This document shows positions 46,239 to 58,451 of a stretch of 64,000 nucleotides of DNA, one piece after another. Made by a program: the position numbers and the translations under genes. The stretch comes from Marasmius tenuissimus. Taxonomy: Eukaryota > Basidiomycota > Agaricomycetes > Agaricales > Marasmiaceae. The notes under the pieces are model-generated. The model made no database searches, had not been told where the DNA came from, and saw only the letters and a program-made list of their open reading frames with translations. The number at the start of each line of letters is the position of its first letter. The first letter of the stretch is position 1. The stretch spans positions 1,240,001-1,304,000 of the forward strand of contig JAQOTA010000069.1 of assembly GCA_029532415.1 (NCBI GenBank). The letters are read 5' to 3'.

Positions 46239-46717
46239 TAGCCAGACGAGACGGGAAGTAGATTCAAGTTGAGATAGATTCTAGATGTTCGATGGACAGC
46301 AGGGAAACGAACCCACTAGACTTTGTTGTATGTACATATAGGGGAGACCCTACGCGCGTTACACGGAGCGCATGCTATAGATGTGATGGACATGTAAAGT
46401 CGTTCTACAAAGGAATCGCTCAGAATATACACTACCCCGTTTGAGAATCCAGGACTTGTTCCATTTGAGATCAATTGTACGTACTGAAGCTTGAACAGCA
46501 TCGGGAGAGCGTTGGTATGTATCACAGGGCGAGCAGAAGCGTAAAGCAAATGAAGTGAAGATTACAGGATGGGGTCATGAAGCGATGAGGGAAATGGTGA
46601 TATGTAGGTGGCGCGGTGTGAGTATGGATGATAATGGACGTGGCATAAATTAGCAAAGGAAAGACGATGCACGGTTAGATGAGTGAGGGAAAGGGAGAAA
46701 AGAAAGATGGTGTTAGA
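46239..46717. other. Intergenic, 479 bp, convergent
   Basis: Lies between the 3' ends of the trefoil-like gene and the cyclin gene. No gene seen. Confidence 0.5.
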
Positions 46718-48641
46718 TCATTCGGCGTACTCCTCTTCGCCGGCGAGTTTCGCAGCCCTCTGCTCCCTGATATCCTCCTTGATGGCAGGAAGGACCGCGG
46801 CGAGATCAACCTCCGAGCCTGCCTTGAAGAGGTTCAATGCCCATTTTCGTACGAAAACGCTGCACTGTTGCATGAAATCAGTGGGGAGGTATTGGAGGAG
46901 AGAAAGAGGATTGCAGACCTTGAAATACTTCTTCGACGCATACTTCTTGTAGAGGAACTCTGACTGATTGTAGTCGAGAAGGTGGTTGAGTACGACGCCT
47001 GCCACCGCGACGACCTCTCGTTCCGTGTAAGTCGTATAGTGAATCATGTTGGCGTTCTGGATGTCAATGGACGTAAGTAAGAGGGGCGAGATCAGTGGAG
47101 AGGAAAGACGAGTACCCAATCCTCTCTGTGCAACATCAACCTTGCGAACCATAGAGTAGCAGCGGCCTGCAAAGAGGGCGGGACGGCAACTAAATTACGG
47201 TCGAAACTTGCAACCTCCAACAAGTACTTTGCGATCGTTCTCGCACGGGGTTCAAGGAGATCCGCCTTGCTTCCTCTTCGCAACCAGGTCATTGGGCCAG
47301 GGAAACTAAGGTCATACGAGATCGTTTTCAAGACATATCTCTCCGCCTTGCAGATTTCTTCCGCAGTGTACGCGTTTTCTGTTAGCGTGACCAACTCCCC
47401 AAGAGATGGGCTGACACCCTCTTCGAACTTGACTGCGATACAGAATGATGAAATGGCCACTAGCTGGAGCTTCTTGAGTGTCACAGAGCTACGGAGAGAG
47501 AGGAAACGGTCGAAGATGTTGACGAAAAGGAAGTAAGATTCGGGGAGGAAGGTGTATCGAGCGTGAATTGCGCAAATCCAGTCCAACACAAGTTGCCGGG
47601 CTTCCCAGTTGATCTCCCGGTGGCTGTCAACATAGTTCTCCATAGGCAGTGTTTTTTGCTGTTTGCAGAACATTCAGTAAAGGGCATTTTCGGCTGTGGT
47701 CAAACCACGCACCTCTCTTTCTTTGAGGTAGTCTGCAATCTCGTGTATGTACTCAGCGACCATATAAGGGTCGTCCATGTCCTCTGCGTCCAGATCATCC
47801 CACATCTCAGTCGGTTCCTCGTTGCCCTCTGCCTTGACGAGTTCTGTCGCAACACATTCTTCTTCGTAACGTGAAGCATCCGTCGGTGCAGGAGGTTCTG
47901 AGATAGGTTCTTCAGATGGGGGAACCTCCTCGGCCGGTTCGGTATGACGTTTCTTGAAGACTCTGGGCGGTTCGGTGTCGTCTTCAGGAATCGAATGTAA
48001 TGGTTCGGTAAGCTGATCTTCATCCTTGGGAATGAGGTGGAACTCTGGCAAGTGTGATGAGGGAGCAACGCCTGGGGCATCCTCTATAACCACATCCTCA
48101 CCTGGTGCCACAGACTCTACAGCACTCGTCACTGCTTGGTCCTTCCGCGCACCCCGTGTAGCCGAATTCGTCGCTTTCCGGAGAGCAGGACGTGTCCCCC
48201 TCGCAACGGTACCAACATTCCTAGGTCGGATATCAGGTTTCGACGACGATCCCTCAGCCTTCTCCTTGCCCTTGGCAGTAACTTTTGCTTTCCCCTTGTT
48301 GACCTCCGTTACTTCAGCTAGGATCTCTCTTTTCCTCTTTCCAACTGTGGACTTCTCCGTTATTGTGTCTACTGCTTTTGCCCTCGAGGAAGCTGTTGTG
48401 GCAACAGCCGACCGGGTTGTTGCAGCATCGGATAGCACGCCAGTGGCCGAACTTCCCAATCCTGCCTTCGCTCGTGTTGTCACTCTTGATGGTCTGGCAT
48501 TAGCATTCTCTGTATCCTTTATTGTTTTGGTCATCGTCCTCGTCGTCCGACGAACCTGTAAGAACAAAACATGAGCATGACCTGTTCAACCAATCAACCA
48601 TCTCCTCGGACACGACTGCATACCGGAATGTTCGACGACAT
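46718..48641 (-). CDS. B-type (mitotic) cyclin
   Basis: Regulatory subunit of the mitotic cyclin-dependent kinase. Four exons (48641-48624, 48555-47713, 47658-47116, 47056-46718) join to 580 residues. It starts MSSNIPVRRTTRTMTKTIKD, with a long basic disordered N-terminus (KGKAKVTAKGKEKAE), then an acidic stretch and MDDPYMVAEYIHEIADYLKE just before the cyclin box. Cyclin fold 1 contains NWEARQLVLDWICAIHARYTF, IFDRFLSLRSSVTLKKLQLV and FCIAVKFEEGVSPSLGEL. Fold 2 contains ATLWFARLMLHREDW and ends near FKAGSEVDLAAVL. The order and spacing match fungal B cyclins (Clb2/Cdc13 type). No perfect RxxLxxxxN destruction box was seen in the N-terminus. Confidence 0.92.
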
Positions 48642-50002
48642 GATATAGAGAAGGTAGAATTAGGTAGAGATAACTGGGATGAGACAGATTGAGGTTATTA
48701 TGGGGTAATGACGGTGCCAGACTGTCTGGAGAGAGGGAGAGTTGTGAGGAGATGGTCCAAACCACCAACTTCACAAATTTCAAGCACGGGGCCACGGTGA
48801 CGAACAACAATACCAAACAGGATACGCGAACATCTCACGTGGTCGTGCCTCATGCTTTTGTGGCTGTGTGCCACTAATGGGCGCTAATTGTCTTGCTCCT
48901 CGACCACCACTGTCAGTGCCAGCTGGTACTGCTCAGCAGGCTATTGGGGTACAGAAGGTATACTTCACTACTCCTTGAAGTCTCTATCTACTGCTTGCCT
49001 CCGTCTCCTTCGATTACGCAAAGTTTACTTCGACATGGACGGGATCGAGGCGGGAATCCATTGACAGCGCCAACTGGCCTTACGAATGCAGGCCACCTCC
49101 TGAGCACTGAATACTGACTATTGCTCTCTATTTAGTCAAACAAAAGCGCATCCGAAACCCTTGCTGGAGAATGAACCGAGGTTTAACCATGGCAGACGTA
49201 ATCAGGTCGCTCTCCGAGTCATCTTGTTCTCTGTATCCGAGCGGTACTTTTCGGACAGATCCGTCGAGGAGGTAATGAACAGCCTACACTATCCAGTATT
49301 CCAAGCCAAAGTGCTGTATCTCCTGAGTCAATATCATCCATGCTGACTTTCACAACAAACTTTGGTACTTCCGCAGGGAATTTCAGATACGCAGGGGGAA
49401 AGGTTAGTGCCAACAATATCACAACAAGTATGCTATCATTCGAAATCGGACATGGAATTTCATTCCGCACTTGATCTATTTGCTCTGGCGCACGTGTTGC
49501 CCAAGTTTTGAGGGGTGGCGGTAGGTGGCGGCCAACCTGGAAGCTTTAGACGTCGACAGGTCGGGCGAGCAGTAGGAGCATCGCTCCACTCAGTGCTGGT
49601 CTCCCGTATACTGTGATAACTCGTGAGTTCTTCCTTTCAGGTTCTCTGCAGCGAACTCAGAATGGGTCCTCACAGTTTCAATATGCTTGCGCAACAGGGG
49701 AGGGAGCTTCTGTGAATCATTTCCCCTGGGAAGTTGTAAGAGTACATGGCTGTCTCCCTGACCTTCTCTTCGCCCCTCCAAGCAATACTCGAAGAAACCT
49801 GGCATGTTTGCTCTCCAATCGATAATGCGAATTGTACTTGCTCGAATTCAGCTGAGATCACGATCTCTGTTGTGAGATAAACATAGGAGATAAGATAACG
49901 ACCCTCGAGGGTGACGTCAGACTGACATCGCGGCCGGGGACTCTGGATTGGGCCTCCAGTTTGGCTATAATTACCCTTTGCCCTTTAACCACCACCATCA
50001 CC
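48642..50002. other. Divergent intergenic region, 1.36 kb
   Basis: Carries the promoters of the cyclin (minus) and the Slm1-like gene (plus). Short frames here show no family signal. Confidence 0.45.
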
Positions 50003-51889
50003 ATGAACGAAACAGCCTCTCTTTCGAGAGCGACTTCCCTCTCACGAGCTAGCAAGCAAGGGAGCACGATCTCTCGCAACCAGTCTCTCATCAAGAAAAA
50101 TATCGCTCCTCACGATTTGAAACCTTCAGATGTCCTCATCGAGCGCTTTGTTGCTTGGAAAGCTATCGTCAAGCAACTCATCGCGTACTTTGAAGGTATC
50201 GCCGACATACAGAACAACGTCGCTAAAGAGCTCACCAAGCTGAGTGGTGTCATCCAAGTACCATTCAGAGCTGGTAACCAGTTTCTGGGAGAAGGAGGTC
50301 TCCAGGACATTTACTACGGTATCAGAGACAAGACAAGGGTCGTAGCCGATGAGCACGCGAACCTTGGGAGGACTATCGACTCCTCCATTGTCCAGCATCT
50401 GGAGAAGCTGAGAACAGAGATCAAGGCCCATATCAAGGTCAACCATACCTTTATTTTACCTGTTGTTTGATTCAAACTTTCGCGCTACAGAACATTCAGA
50501 ACGACACCGGAAAACTGGCAACAACGGTGGCCAAGGAACGTGCACTTTCTACGTCTTTGATCTCCAATCTCGCAACCAGCATCTCGCAATTGAAGAACAC
50601 ACCCCTCGCCGTGTCTTCCTCTCCCAAATCGGATCCTTATATCTCCAACGTTGCTGTCACCCTCCAGCTTCGCAAGCAAGTGCACGCAGAAAACCTCCTC
50701 CAGAAGTCTATCATCATCACCCAGTCGAATTCGGCTCACTTTGAGTCTGGAATTGTGCGCGCCATCCAAAGCGCATGGCAGACATACGAGGAATGGAATT
50801 CCCGAATGCTTTCTTCGATCGGAGAGACCCAGGCAGCTGTCGCAGTCCAGATGGCCGCTCTCGCTCCCGATCGGGAGTGGTTGTCCTTCTCGTCAAGGAC
50901 TGATCACCTCCTAGACCCTGATACCCCACTTCGGAACCCTGCGACCATCGAATATCCTTCCAAAGACGACCCGTCTGCTCAGGCAGTTCACACTGGTATG
51001 ATGGAGCGCAAGAAGCGCTACACGCGGACTTATCGCGAATCCTACTACGTTCTCACTCCAGCCGGTTTCCTACACGAATTTTCGAGCAGCGATCACAACG
51101 TCGCTCCAACTCCTGTGTTTTCCTTGTTCCTTCCTGCCTGCACACTCGGTCCTCCGAGCGATGGGAAGAAAGGCAGCCACAAATTCCATATTGAGGGCAG
51201 GAAAGACGGAACGGGTAGTACGAAGGGTGGCAGCATCAAACGCAGCCTGAGTTTGAAACGTGGTGGCGGCGAACATGCGTGGAGCTTCAGGGCGAGGAGT
51301 CGGGAGGATATGATGGAGTGGTGGAATGACGTCAGGATGCTTTGTGCCAGGTATGTCACAAAAACATTCGTACTCGATGCCAACAGTGATCTGATCACCC
51401 GAGTAGATACCTCATCGCTTCGGAATCAATCGAACGATCCGGCCCTGTTGAGGCTGCAGTACGTGCTGCGGGTTACGTTTCTGAGGAAGAGTTAGAGTCA
51501 GATGGAAGCAGCGTCGAAGAGGAAGACGATGAGGATGAGCTAGAGTATGCGGACGCAGATGAAGTCAGTCCGCCCAGCTACGGTGGGCACGAAAGAGAGA
51601 AGAGCTTGCCTGGAGGTGTCGGGGTTGATGGATACCCGGTCGGTTCATCTGGGCTATTTGCTCTACGCTCAAACTGACCCTATCTGTTTTCTAGCTCGAC
51701 AAGAAGGGTCGGCCTGACTCGCGGGCTCAATCTCCGACGCTCGCAGAACAGGAAGCGTCGGTCTCGAGGAGACCCAGTCAAAGGCAAATGGAGAAAGCTC
51801 CTGAAGGAAAGATGCCCCATGCCAATGGAGAGACTACCGAGGGGCATGGACACGCCAAAGGAGAGAGTCGTTTCACTGAGGAACTCTGA
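50003..51889 (+). CDS. SLM1: Slm1-like BAR/PH domain protein
   Basis: Resembles yeast Slm1/Slm2, plasma membrane PI(4,5)P2-binding effectors of TORC2 found at eisosomes. Four exons (50003-50437, 50491-51350, 51407-51638, 51695-51889) join to 573 residues. After a Ser-rich start comes a long helical BAR-like region (FVAWKAIVKQLIAYFEGIAD, LRTEIKAHIK, QSAWQTYEEWNSRM). A PH domain follows: VHTGMMERKKRYTRTYRESY, YVLTPAGFLHEFSS, SLFLPACTLG and the final helix WSFRARSREDMMEWWNDV. The tail has an acidic block (SSVEEEDDEDELEYADAD) and Ser/Arg-rich sequence. Length is close to that of fungal Slm proteins. Splice sites are canonical apart from a GTCAAC donor at 50438. Confidence 0.88.
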
Positions 51890-52012
51890 TTGTTTCGTGC
51901 TCGTCTTGTTTATGGATTCTTACTTCTCTTCTCTTCGGTGTACAATATAAGAGTGTGGATAATCCCTGTATTGTTATAAATGACTATTGACATGGACGTT
52001 ATGTGACCACCC

Positions 52013-55000
52013 CTATCGTTTCGCTTTTTTACCTCCTCGCCGCGTCGTTTTCTTTGCCCCATCATCCCCATCGTCGGCTTTCCGCTTGGTGCCGGACGTG
52101 TCGGTATTCGACGCGGTTTTGAGAACACTGACGACCGTCTGTGTGTTTCGCTTTCCACCTCCATTACCACCGCCTGACATCCGGTTGACTTGTGCCTCAG
52201 CAACACTCCAATCCATCGATGTGTCGTCTATGGCATATCTAACGATACAAAGCGTGAGATGAGAATGTGAGAAGGAACAGAGCAACCAAACTCACGAATA
52301 ACTTACTTTCTCAAATCGAGCGAGTTTATCATCTCTCTTTGTCGTTCTCTTGTCTCCCTATCTGCCTTCTCCTTGTTCCCCGCCTCCTCAAGCTCATCCT
52401 CCAAGCTCACAGCTACAGGTTTCCAATCGGACGCGCCTCCTTGGCTTGTCGTTTTGGGTTCAGAAGCGGGCTTGGGCACGTCAGCACCTTTGACAACACT
52501 CTCTCGTTGGATCTCCATCAGCCGTTTGCTGATCTTCCTGACGACTTTGACGAGAAGAGCGAGCGTTTGGGAGACTGGGAGCGAAAGCTCAGTCTAAGAC
52601 GGAAGTCAGTATTTAGAGCGCTATGAGTGGAACGCAAGAACATCGCAGACCTCAATATCCTCTACGCTCTTTCTTTGCAGTCCCATTCCCAAAAGGATAG
52701 CGCTCTGCACGGCACTCAGGCTTATCGTCCCAGAGGAAAACTTCTCTTCGCTGTTCGTTTCTTCCTGGGTTTGGCTTCCCTTGGTGAGACGTCGTCGGAA
52801 GAATAGAGACGCGATTGCGGGCATGAGGTCGAGGATGACGTGATAATCGAGCATGTTGTTTCCGTAAGATTCCAGCCGCTTCAGGTCAAAGGGTGAGAGG
52901 ATCGTGGGCAGGAGAGTCGGTGTAAGAGCTTGAGGGAGCGGGGAAAGGGGAATGTCAGCCCATTCGTGAGGTTTAGACGATCGTACACACCTTTGACGCC
53001 ACCACCTTGTGTATCGATTTGCTTGACGTTCTTGCAGTTGTTTATCGATTCTAGTATGCTCAGGCCGAGGACACTGCTGAATTCGCGGAATTTGGGGAAG
53101 GAGAGGAGAGTGAGGAGACGTGCCCGGAAGTCTGAGCAACACGGTGAGTAAGGTGGGGCAGCCGAGAGCCAATAACGAATTCCTTACCGACAGCAAATTC
53201 TCCGAGCCATTCAAGTTCCCCTTCCGGCGTGCTGTTGAGCCCTCGTACCATGACACAAGTGTGTTCTCCTGTGAGGTCGCTTGCTGTATGTCGGATGTAT
53301 AGTGGAACGTAACCGAGTCGTTTCCAGAATCTGAAGAGCACGTTCATGACTTGAATTGAGCGAGCAGATGAATAGCTTTACCTGAGGAGTCCTCCAGTGA
53401 GGCCATACGATACACCGAGATAGTCGAGTTGAGCGGGCTTGATTTCTGACAAACGTTGGAGTAACGGTGGCATGGCATTTGCTGAACGGATGGTGGGTTT
53501 GTCGGTCAACAAAGAAGCGGACTTTTCAGAAGTATTGTGAGTAGCCTTAACAAGAAATTTGACTTGAGGCTCACCGGCTCGACAACACCAGGGTCAGGAT
53601 AACTCTCCTCAGCCTTTTCTATTTCGTCTAAATTGACATAATCACCACTGTAGAACTCGTTCAAAGCGTGCAAGGCCCTTGATCCATAACCCATCTAGAG
53701 CAAAGACGTCAACGCCGAATGGAGGTTACGAAAACGTTGAACCTCACATTAGCCATCTCCGGGTCGACAGCGACTCGAACGACTCGAGCACCGCTCAACT
53801 CTGCAAACCGGCCTTCCTGATATTGTTGTGCGACAAGCCAGGGAATCATATCTCCACCTGCCCTCAGCCCTCTACTCAACCCATCCATGATAGCGTCTTT
53901 GGTTATCCGACCTTCCAGGGCAACCTGAATAACGGCCAACGGCGTCGGCAAAACAGCAGTCTTGGCGTTGTCCTGATCTTCGTCGAGGGGAGGCAGCAGA
54001 ACGTACAACTCGTGTGCGGGAGCGTCGCTCATGAGTTGCAAGTCGTTAGGCTGGTTCTTGTAATGGCTCGCAACGTACAGCGCCATCATGCGTTGCAAGA
54101 AGGCTTCTGAAGCCGGATGGAAGGAGAATAGGGTGTCGCGATTGACGCGGTACAGCGTACATGTCGAGGGGTGCGGGCACCCTGCACGTAACGAGGCTGA
54201 AGATGAGGAGGGGAGTGTTGCATCGAGGCAGAGTAAGGAGTTGAGCCACGACTCGATCTTGTCGCCGTCGCTGTAACGAATTGGCGTAGTGAGTTTGATC
54301 TCATGCAACGATCGTGCAGCTTTCGGTCCAGATTTGTAGATGGTTTCTGAAGTTCCCTTGCCCTTGGCCGCCACTACCGAGTCTTCTTTCTCCTTCGTTC
54401 CGGCGACATCCTTCCCAACAACTGCAGAGCTAGCCTCTTCCCGTAACTGTTTGATCAACTTCAAACTCAAACTCCTCCCTGTGCCCTCGTATCCGTTTAT
54501 GGTACTCGCCAAGAACACCAGATATGGACCCATCAACTCCCGAACAAGAGGAAGAGGAATAGCCGCTGCCTCATCTACAACAACCAGCTCCGCCTGGCCC
54601 AAAACATGGGCGTCTTGAGGTTGTATATACTGTATAGTTTGTCGATGAGATTTGAAAATGTTGACTCGAACGATTGCCTTGCCCCATTCCGGATTCGTGG
54701 TCTGCAGAATGTCGTAGTCAAGATGTTCTTCATATCCGAGCGCGTCAAAGCCCTTGAATAAGAACTCGAATACTGTCTGCAAATTTTCTGGAGTAGGTGA
54801 TGTGACGAAGATATTCGCGTAACCGTGCGCTACTGCAGCCGCAATCCCCAAACCCAAGGCGGCGGATTTTCCTCGCCCACGAGGCGACGTGAGTGTGCAT
54901 GTAGAAGAGAGTGTTTTCGAAGAGATGGAGTCGATGAAGGTAAGGACGGCTTGCGCTTGGGAAGTTGTTTTGGCGAGCTGTATTAACGGTCCGGCAACTG

Positions 55001-55876
55001 GGGTGTCTGATAGTGAATCCTTTAACTCCTTCAATTCGTTCTCTTCCTTCGTCGACGAAGTTGAAGCTGAGGGCTCGTAAGGGACGATATCCTTCCCTCG
55101 CGATATCGGCAGAACGTTCAGTTCGTCGTCCAGAAACAAGCAGTCTGGAGATGAACCCAAGGACAGAATGAACCTCTCGTTGAAGCGGGCTGCGACAGAG
55201 TTGTGTGCGGAGGTCCGATAACGAGAATGTACATCCATGGTCATTGTGTAAAGTTGGCGAAGAGAAGTCATGGTTTTCAGAAGGAGTACGACAAGACCGC
55301 CGCCTTGCACGGTTTCGATTGTTCTGGCGAGCAGGTTGGGTGTTATTGCCTCGAAATCTTGCAAAACAAGCATCCCATATGTGTGGCCCAGAATTTTGTG
55401 GGATTCCTTGTAGTATCTGATAGATAATTGGAGACCTGCAGAGCCAACGAACAGATAGAAACGCACGTATATCGTATATCCGTCACTGTAACAAAAATTT
55501 CGAACGGATTCTGTTCATTGGGCTCCCTGATCCCTTTCTTCACATCCCTCTTGATCTTTGCTTCCATCTTTTTACGGTGACTGGAGGTTTTGTCAAATAA
55601 GAACTGGTCACGACAGGAATGAAACGCACGTCGTGAATCCTAGATCCTTCTTGTAGCACCATAGCACGTTCGGTCGAGCAGACACCCTAGCTTGAGAAAG
55701 TAGAAAATGGAGGTTTACAATCTGAGAAAAATAGGTTTGAGCCTGATACTATGTCCGGAGTCGTAACATACCTGATCCCTGCCCTTGTCGCCGACCAGAA
55801 CGATAAACGACCGATGATTTTTCTTGACATTGTTGTTGATGAGGTGCTGTATTCGTGGATCAAGTTGCTTGCGCAT
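52013..55876 (-). CDS. KRE33: RNA cytidine acetyltransferase Kre33/NAT10
   Basis: Nucleolar enzyme that makes N4-acetylcytidine in 18S rRNA and tRNA and is needed for small-subunit biogenesis. The first exon starts MRKQLDPRIQHLINNNVKKN at 55876 and continues through HRSFIVLVGDKGRDQ, then ARPNVLWCYKKDLGF. The large exon 55466-53709 carries DFEAITPNLLARTIETV, the Walker A loop SPRGRGKSAALG (about 54860-54893) and VVVDEAAAIPLP of the helicase-like module. GNAT features follow (VRVAVDPEMANV, then GYGSRALHALNEFY). The C-terminus ends in a Lys/Arg-rich tail (KKTTRRGGKKAKR), typical of the family. No break was seen. It is divergent from the PTEN homologue and convergent with the Slm1-like gene. Confidence 0.93.
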
Positions 55877-56182
55877 AATGATGTAGAGGAGAAAAAGGGA
55901 AGGGTATCACTTGACAATCAAGTTGACGAAGAGGATGTTGGCGGAGTGCAGCGAAGACGAAAATGTCGGCGTCTAATTTTTTTTTCGATGGCTTTTCGTA
56001 ATTGCGCTTACGCGGTACCTAGCTGTATGGGTCCTTGTAGGTCCGAGTACCCCATAAGGACCTCATGATCGCCGACGTCATGCCCTCCACCTCTCAACAG
56101 CTTCCGAATCCAACTTGCTTCCCCTCTACCATCATCTTATACCCCTCACCTCTATTTCGTTTTAGTTTCTTACGGACTAATC
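55877..56182. promoter_or_regulatory. Divergent promoter region of KRE33 and PTEN homologue, 306 bp
   Basis: Short shared upstream region for two housekeeping-type genes. No TATA box was seen on either side. Confidence 0.4.
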
Positions 56183-58252
56183 ATGACAGACTACGTTCGA
56201 CGACTCGTCTCTGGCCAGAAAGCTCGTTTCAAGGATAAAAACCTTGATGTAGAGTTGGGTGAATAAATTCAATCGACTGTCTTATGTTGTATACTGAAAT
56301 GGGCCAAATGGCTCGCAAGATCTCGTCTACTTGACGGATCAGGTTATCATTATGGGATACCCTGCTTCTGGAATGGAAGGCCTGTATCGAAATCGTCGGG
56401 AAGACGTCAAGAAATTTCTGGAGCACAGACATGGGAAGAACTATTGGATCTTCAATTTTTGCCCTATCAAGGAAAACTCTTATGATGCCCAGTTTTTCGA
56501 TGGAAGGGTCAGTCGGTTCCCATTTCCTGATCACCAGTGAGTGTAAAACGAATCTGTTAGGCAATACTCTGACAAAATCCGATAGTGCTCCTCCTCTCGC
56601 AATAATGCCCCTCGTCGCTCGTGAGATGCGGATTTGGCTCGATGGTTCTCCAGAAAGAGTCGCTGTATTGCATTGCAAAGGTGCAAAACATCCGCATTCT
56701 AGTTCGGCTTATACTGAACCTCGATTCAAGCTGGTAAAGGACGATCAGGAACGATGGCTTGCACTTATCTTCTTTCTTTGGACATCTCAACAACCATGCC
56801 CAAACTAGAGAGGAGCGATAATACTGCAAAAGATTGGGCCGTCACTCGCGCGAAAGAAGCCATGGCCGTCGTGCCACCAGATGAGGAGACGGAGGAGACA
56901 GCGCCAGCTTCAGGCACCGAAGAGGTGTCTGACACTCTGGTGGAGTCTCCCGTTCAAGAGCCGGTGGGTGACGGATCACATCACAAACACTTGAACAAAG
57001 TTTTGGATCTCCATACCTCCCGTCGTATGCGACAACCGTCCTCCCCAGACAAGAAGGTCAAACAAGGCGTTAGCATTCCAAGTCAGCGACGATGGTTGTA
57101 CTATTGGTCGCTACTTCTCTCAAAGCAGGCGCCTTCTCATTTGTGGTCCATGGAACCTCTTGTTCCTTCGTCTTCGCTGACCACTCTCTCAACGGTACCG
57201 CCCGAGGAGCGTCGAAACTCGCCGAAGGTCCGCTTGACAGAGATCAAGCTGCGTATGAAAGAGTCTTCAGGGATGACGATGAATCTAGTTCGAGCAGCCA
57301 ATGCGTTCCTCGATCGCGGTAAAGGTGGAGGGGGCCAGGTTTGGGTATCGCTGGCACGGTATGACGACTCTTTCGTTCAACTCATCGAGAGGTGGGAGCG
57401 ATATACCCGCGACGAAGAGGGCCACCTTGGAAAGAGGAAACCCGGAACGGGTCATTTTGGCGAAGAGGCATTGACGGAAATCTTCAAAGGACACAAATGG
57501 GACGGTGAAAAGATGGTGCGGAGTTTCGCCAGGCTGGGATGTCCAGATGACAAGGCAGTCTCGAAAGTCGAGAATGAAAATGTGCGTTCAATGCGCATTG
57601 AAATAGCTCGTCCCTGACCGCGTTGCAGCACGAGAAGATCATCACTTACAGCCTGAGCCCTCTCAGCGACAACAGATGGAAGAACTTGCAAGAGGAGATC
57701 GAGAAGGCTAAGGCTGGGGAGACCGTCGTCAACCCAGAAGAGTTCAACATCCCCGCATCCGAAGCCAACTCGATGTACGACTTGACCGAAACCGTGAAAG
57801 ACAAGGGAGTAGTTCTTGACGCCGCAAGAGAAGTTCGCGTAAAACTTTACATGGGTCAGGTGCGTGCTCGCGATAGGCCAAAGGGTTGAACATCGATCAT
57901 TTACTCATAATGCCAGATCTTCATGGGGTGGCTTTGGTTCGTACCAACATTCCATATGCCCCAGCCACCTCCGACCAATGGTCACCCTTCGGAGCCCACG
58001 ACAATCAAGTTGACGAGGAAAGAGCTGGATTTCCCTCTCGGCGTCGGAAGTTCGATAGTCGACGTCGAGATAACCCTGGAATGGGTGACAAGAGCTGACA
58101 ACGATCGCGTTCAACCTCCCGCGGTGGCCACCCCTGCTGAAGAAAAGGAGGAGGGGCGATCTGAGCCGATGGGCTTGACTGCAGCGGCTCAGGCCGTTAC
58201 AACGGGACAAGGGATCAGTGCTGTGGAGGCAAAACAAGCGGGAGAGGACTGA
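56183..58252 (+). CDS. PTEN: PTEN-type phosphoinositide 3-phosphatase with C2 domain
   Basis: Dephosphorylates PI(3,4,5)P3 and opposes PI3-kinase signalling at membranes. Six exons (56183-56258, 56320-56536, 56586-56680, 56731-57581, 57629-57859, 57917-58252) join to 601 residues. The N-terminus (MTDYVRRLVSGQKARF) matches the PTEN start, followed by DLVYLTDQVIIMGYPA, NFCPIKENSYDAQFF and FPDHHAPPL. The catalytic loop HCKAGKGRSGT (127-137) is complete, although an intron falls inside it after Lys129. An acidic insert of about 70 residues (150-217) precedes GVSIPSQRRWLYYW. The C2-like domain then runs from about PKVRLTEIKLR to FPLGVGSSIVDVEITLEWV. The tail is rich in Ala and Glu. All catalytic residues are present, so it should be active. 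Confidence 0.92.
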
Positions 58253-58451
58253 GGGCGGGGGGCGATCGCGATTATTTATCGGAATGCTTTAGTATCTACG
58301 CCCGGGCACGCTTTGTTGTAGCTAGTAACAGGGCCATACATGTAGCCTATCTTATGTAAAATTTGCGTGGCACCGTCAGAGAATCGGTTGTATTCTGATC
58401 ATCCAAGTCAATGGTACATATATACATGAACGTAGGGAAGTCATCCAGACA

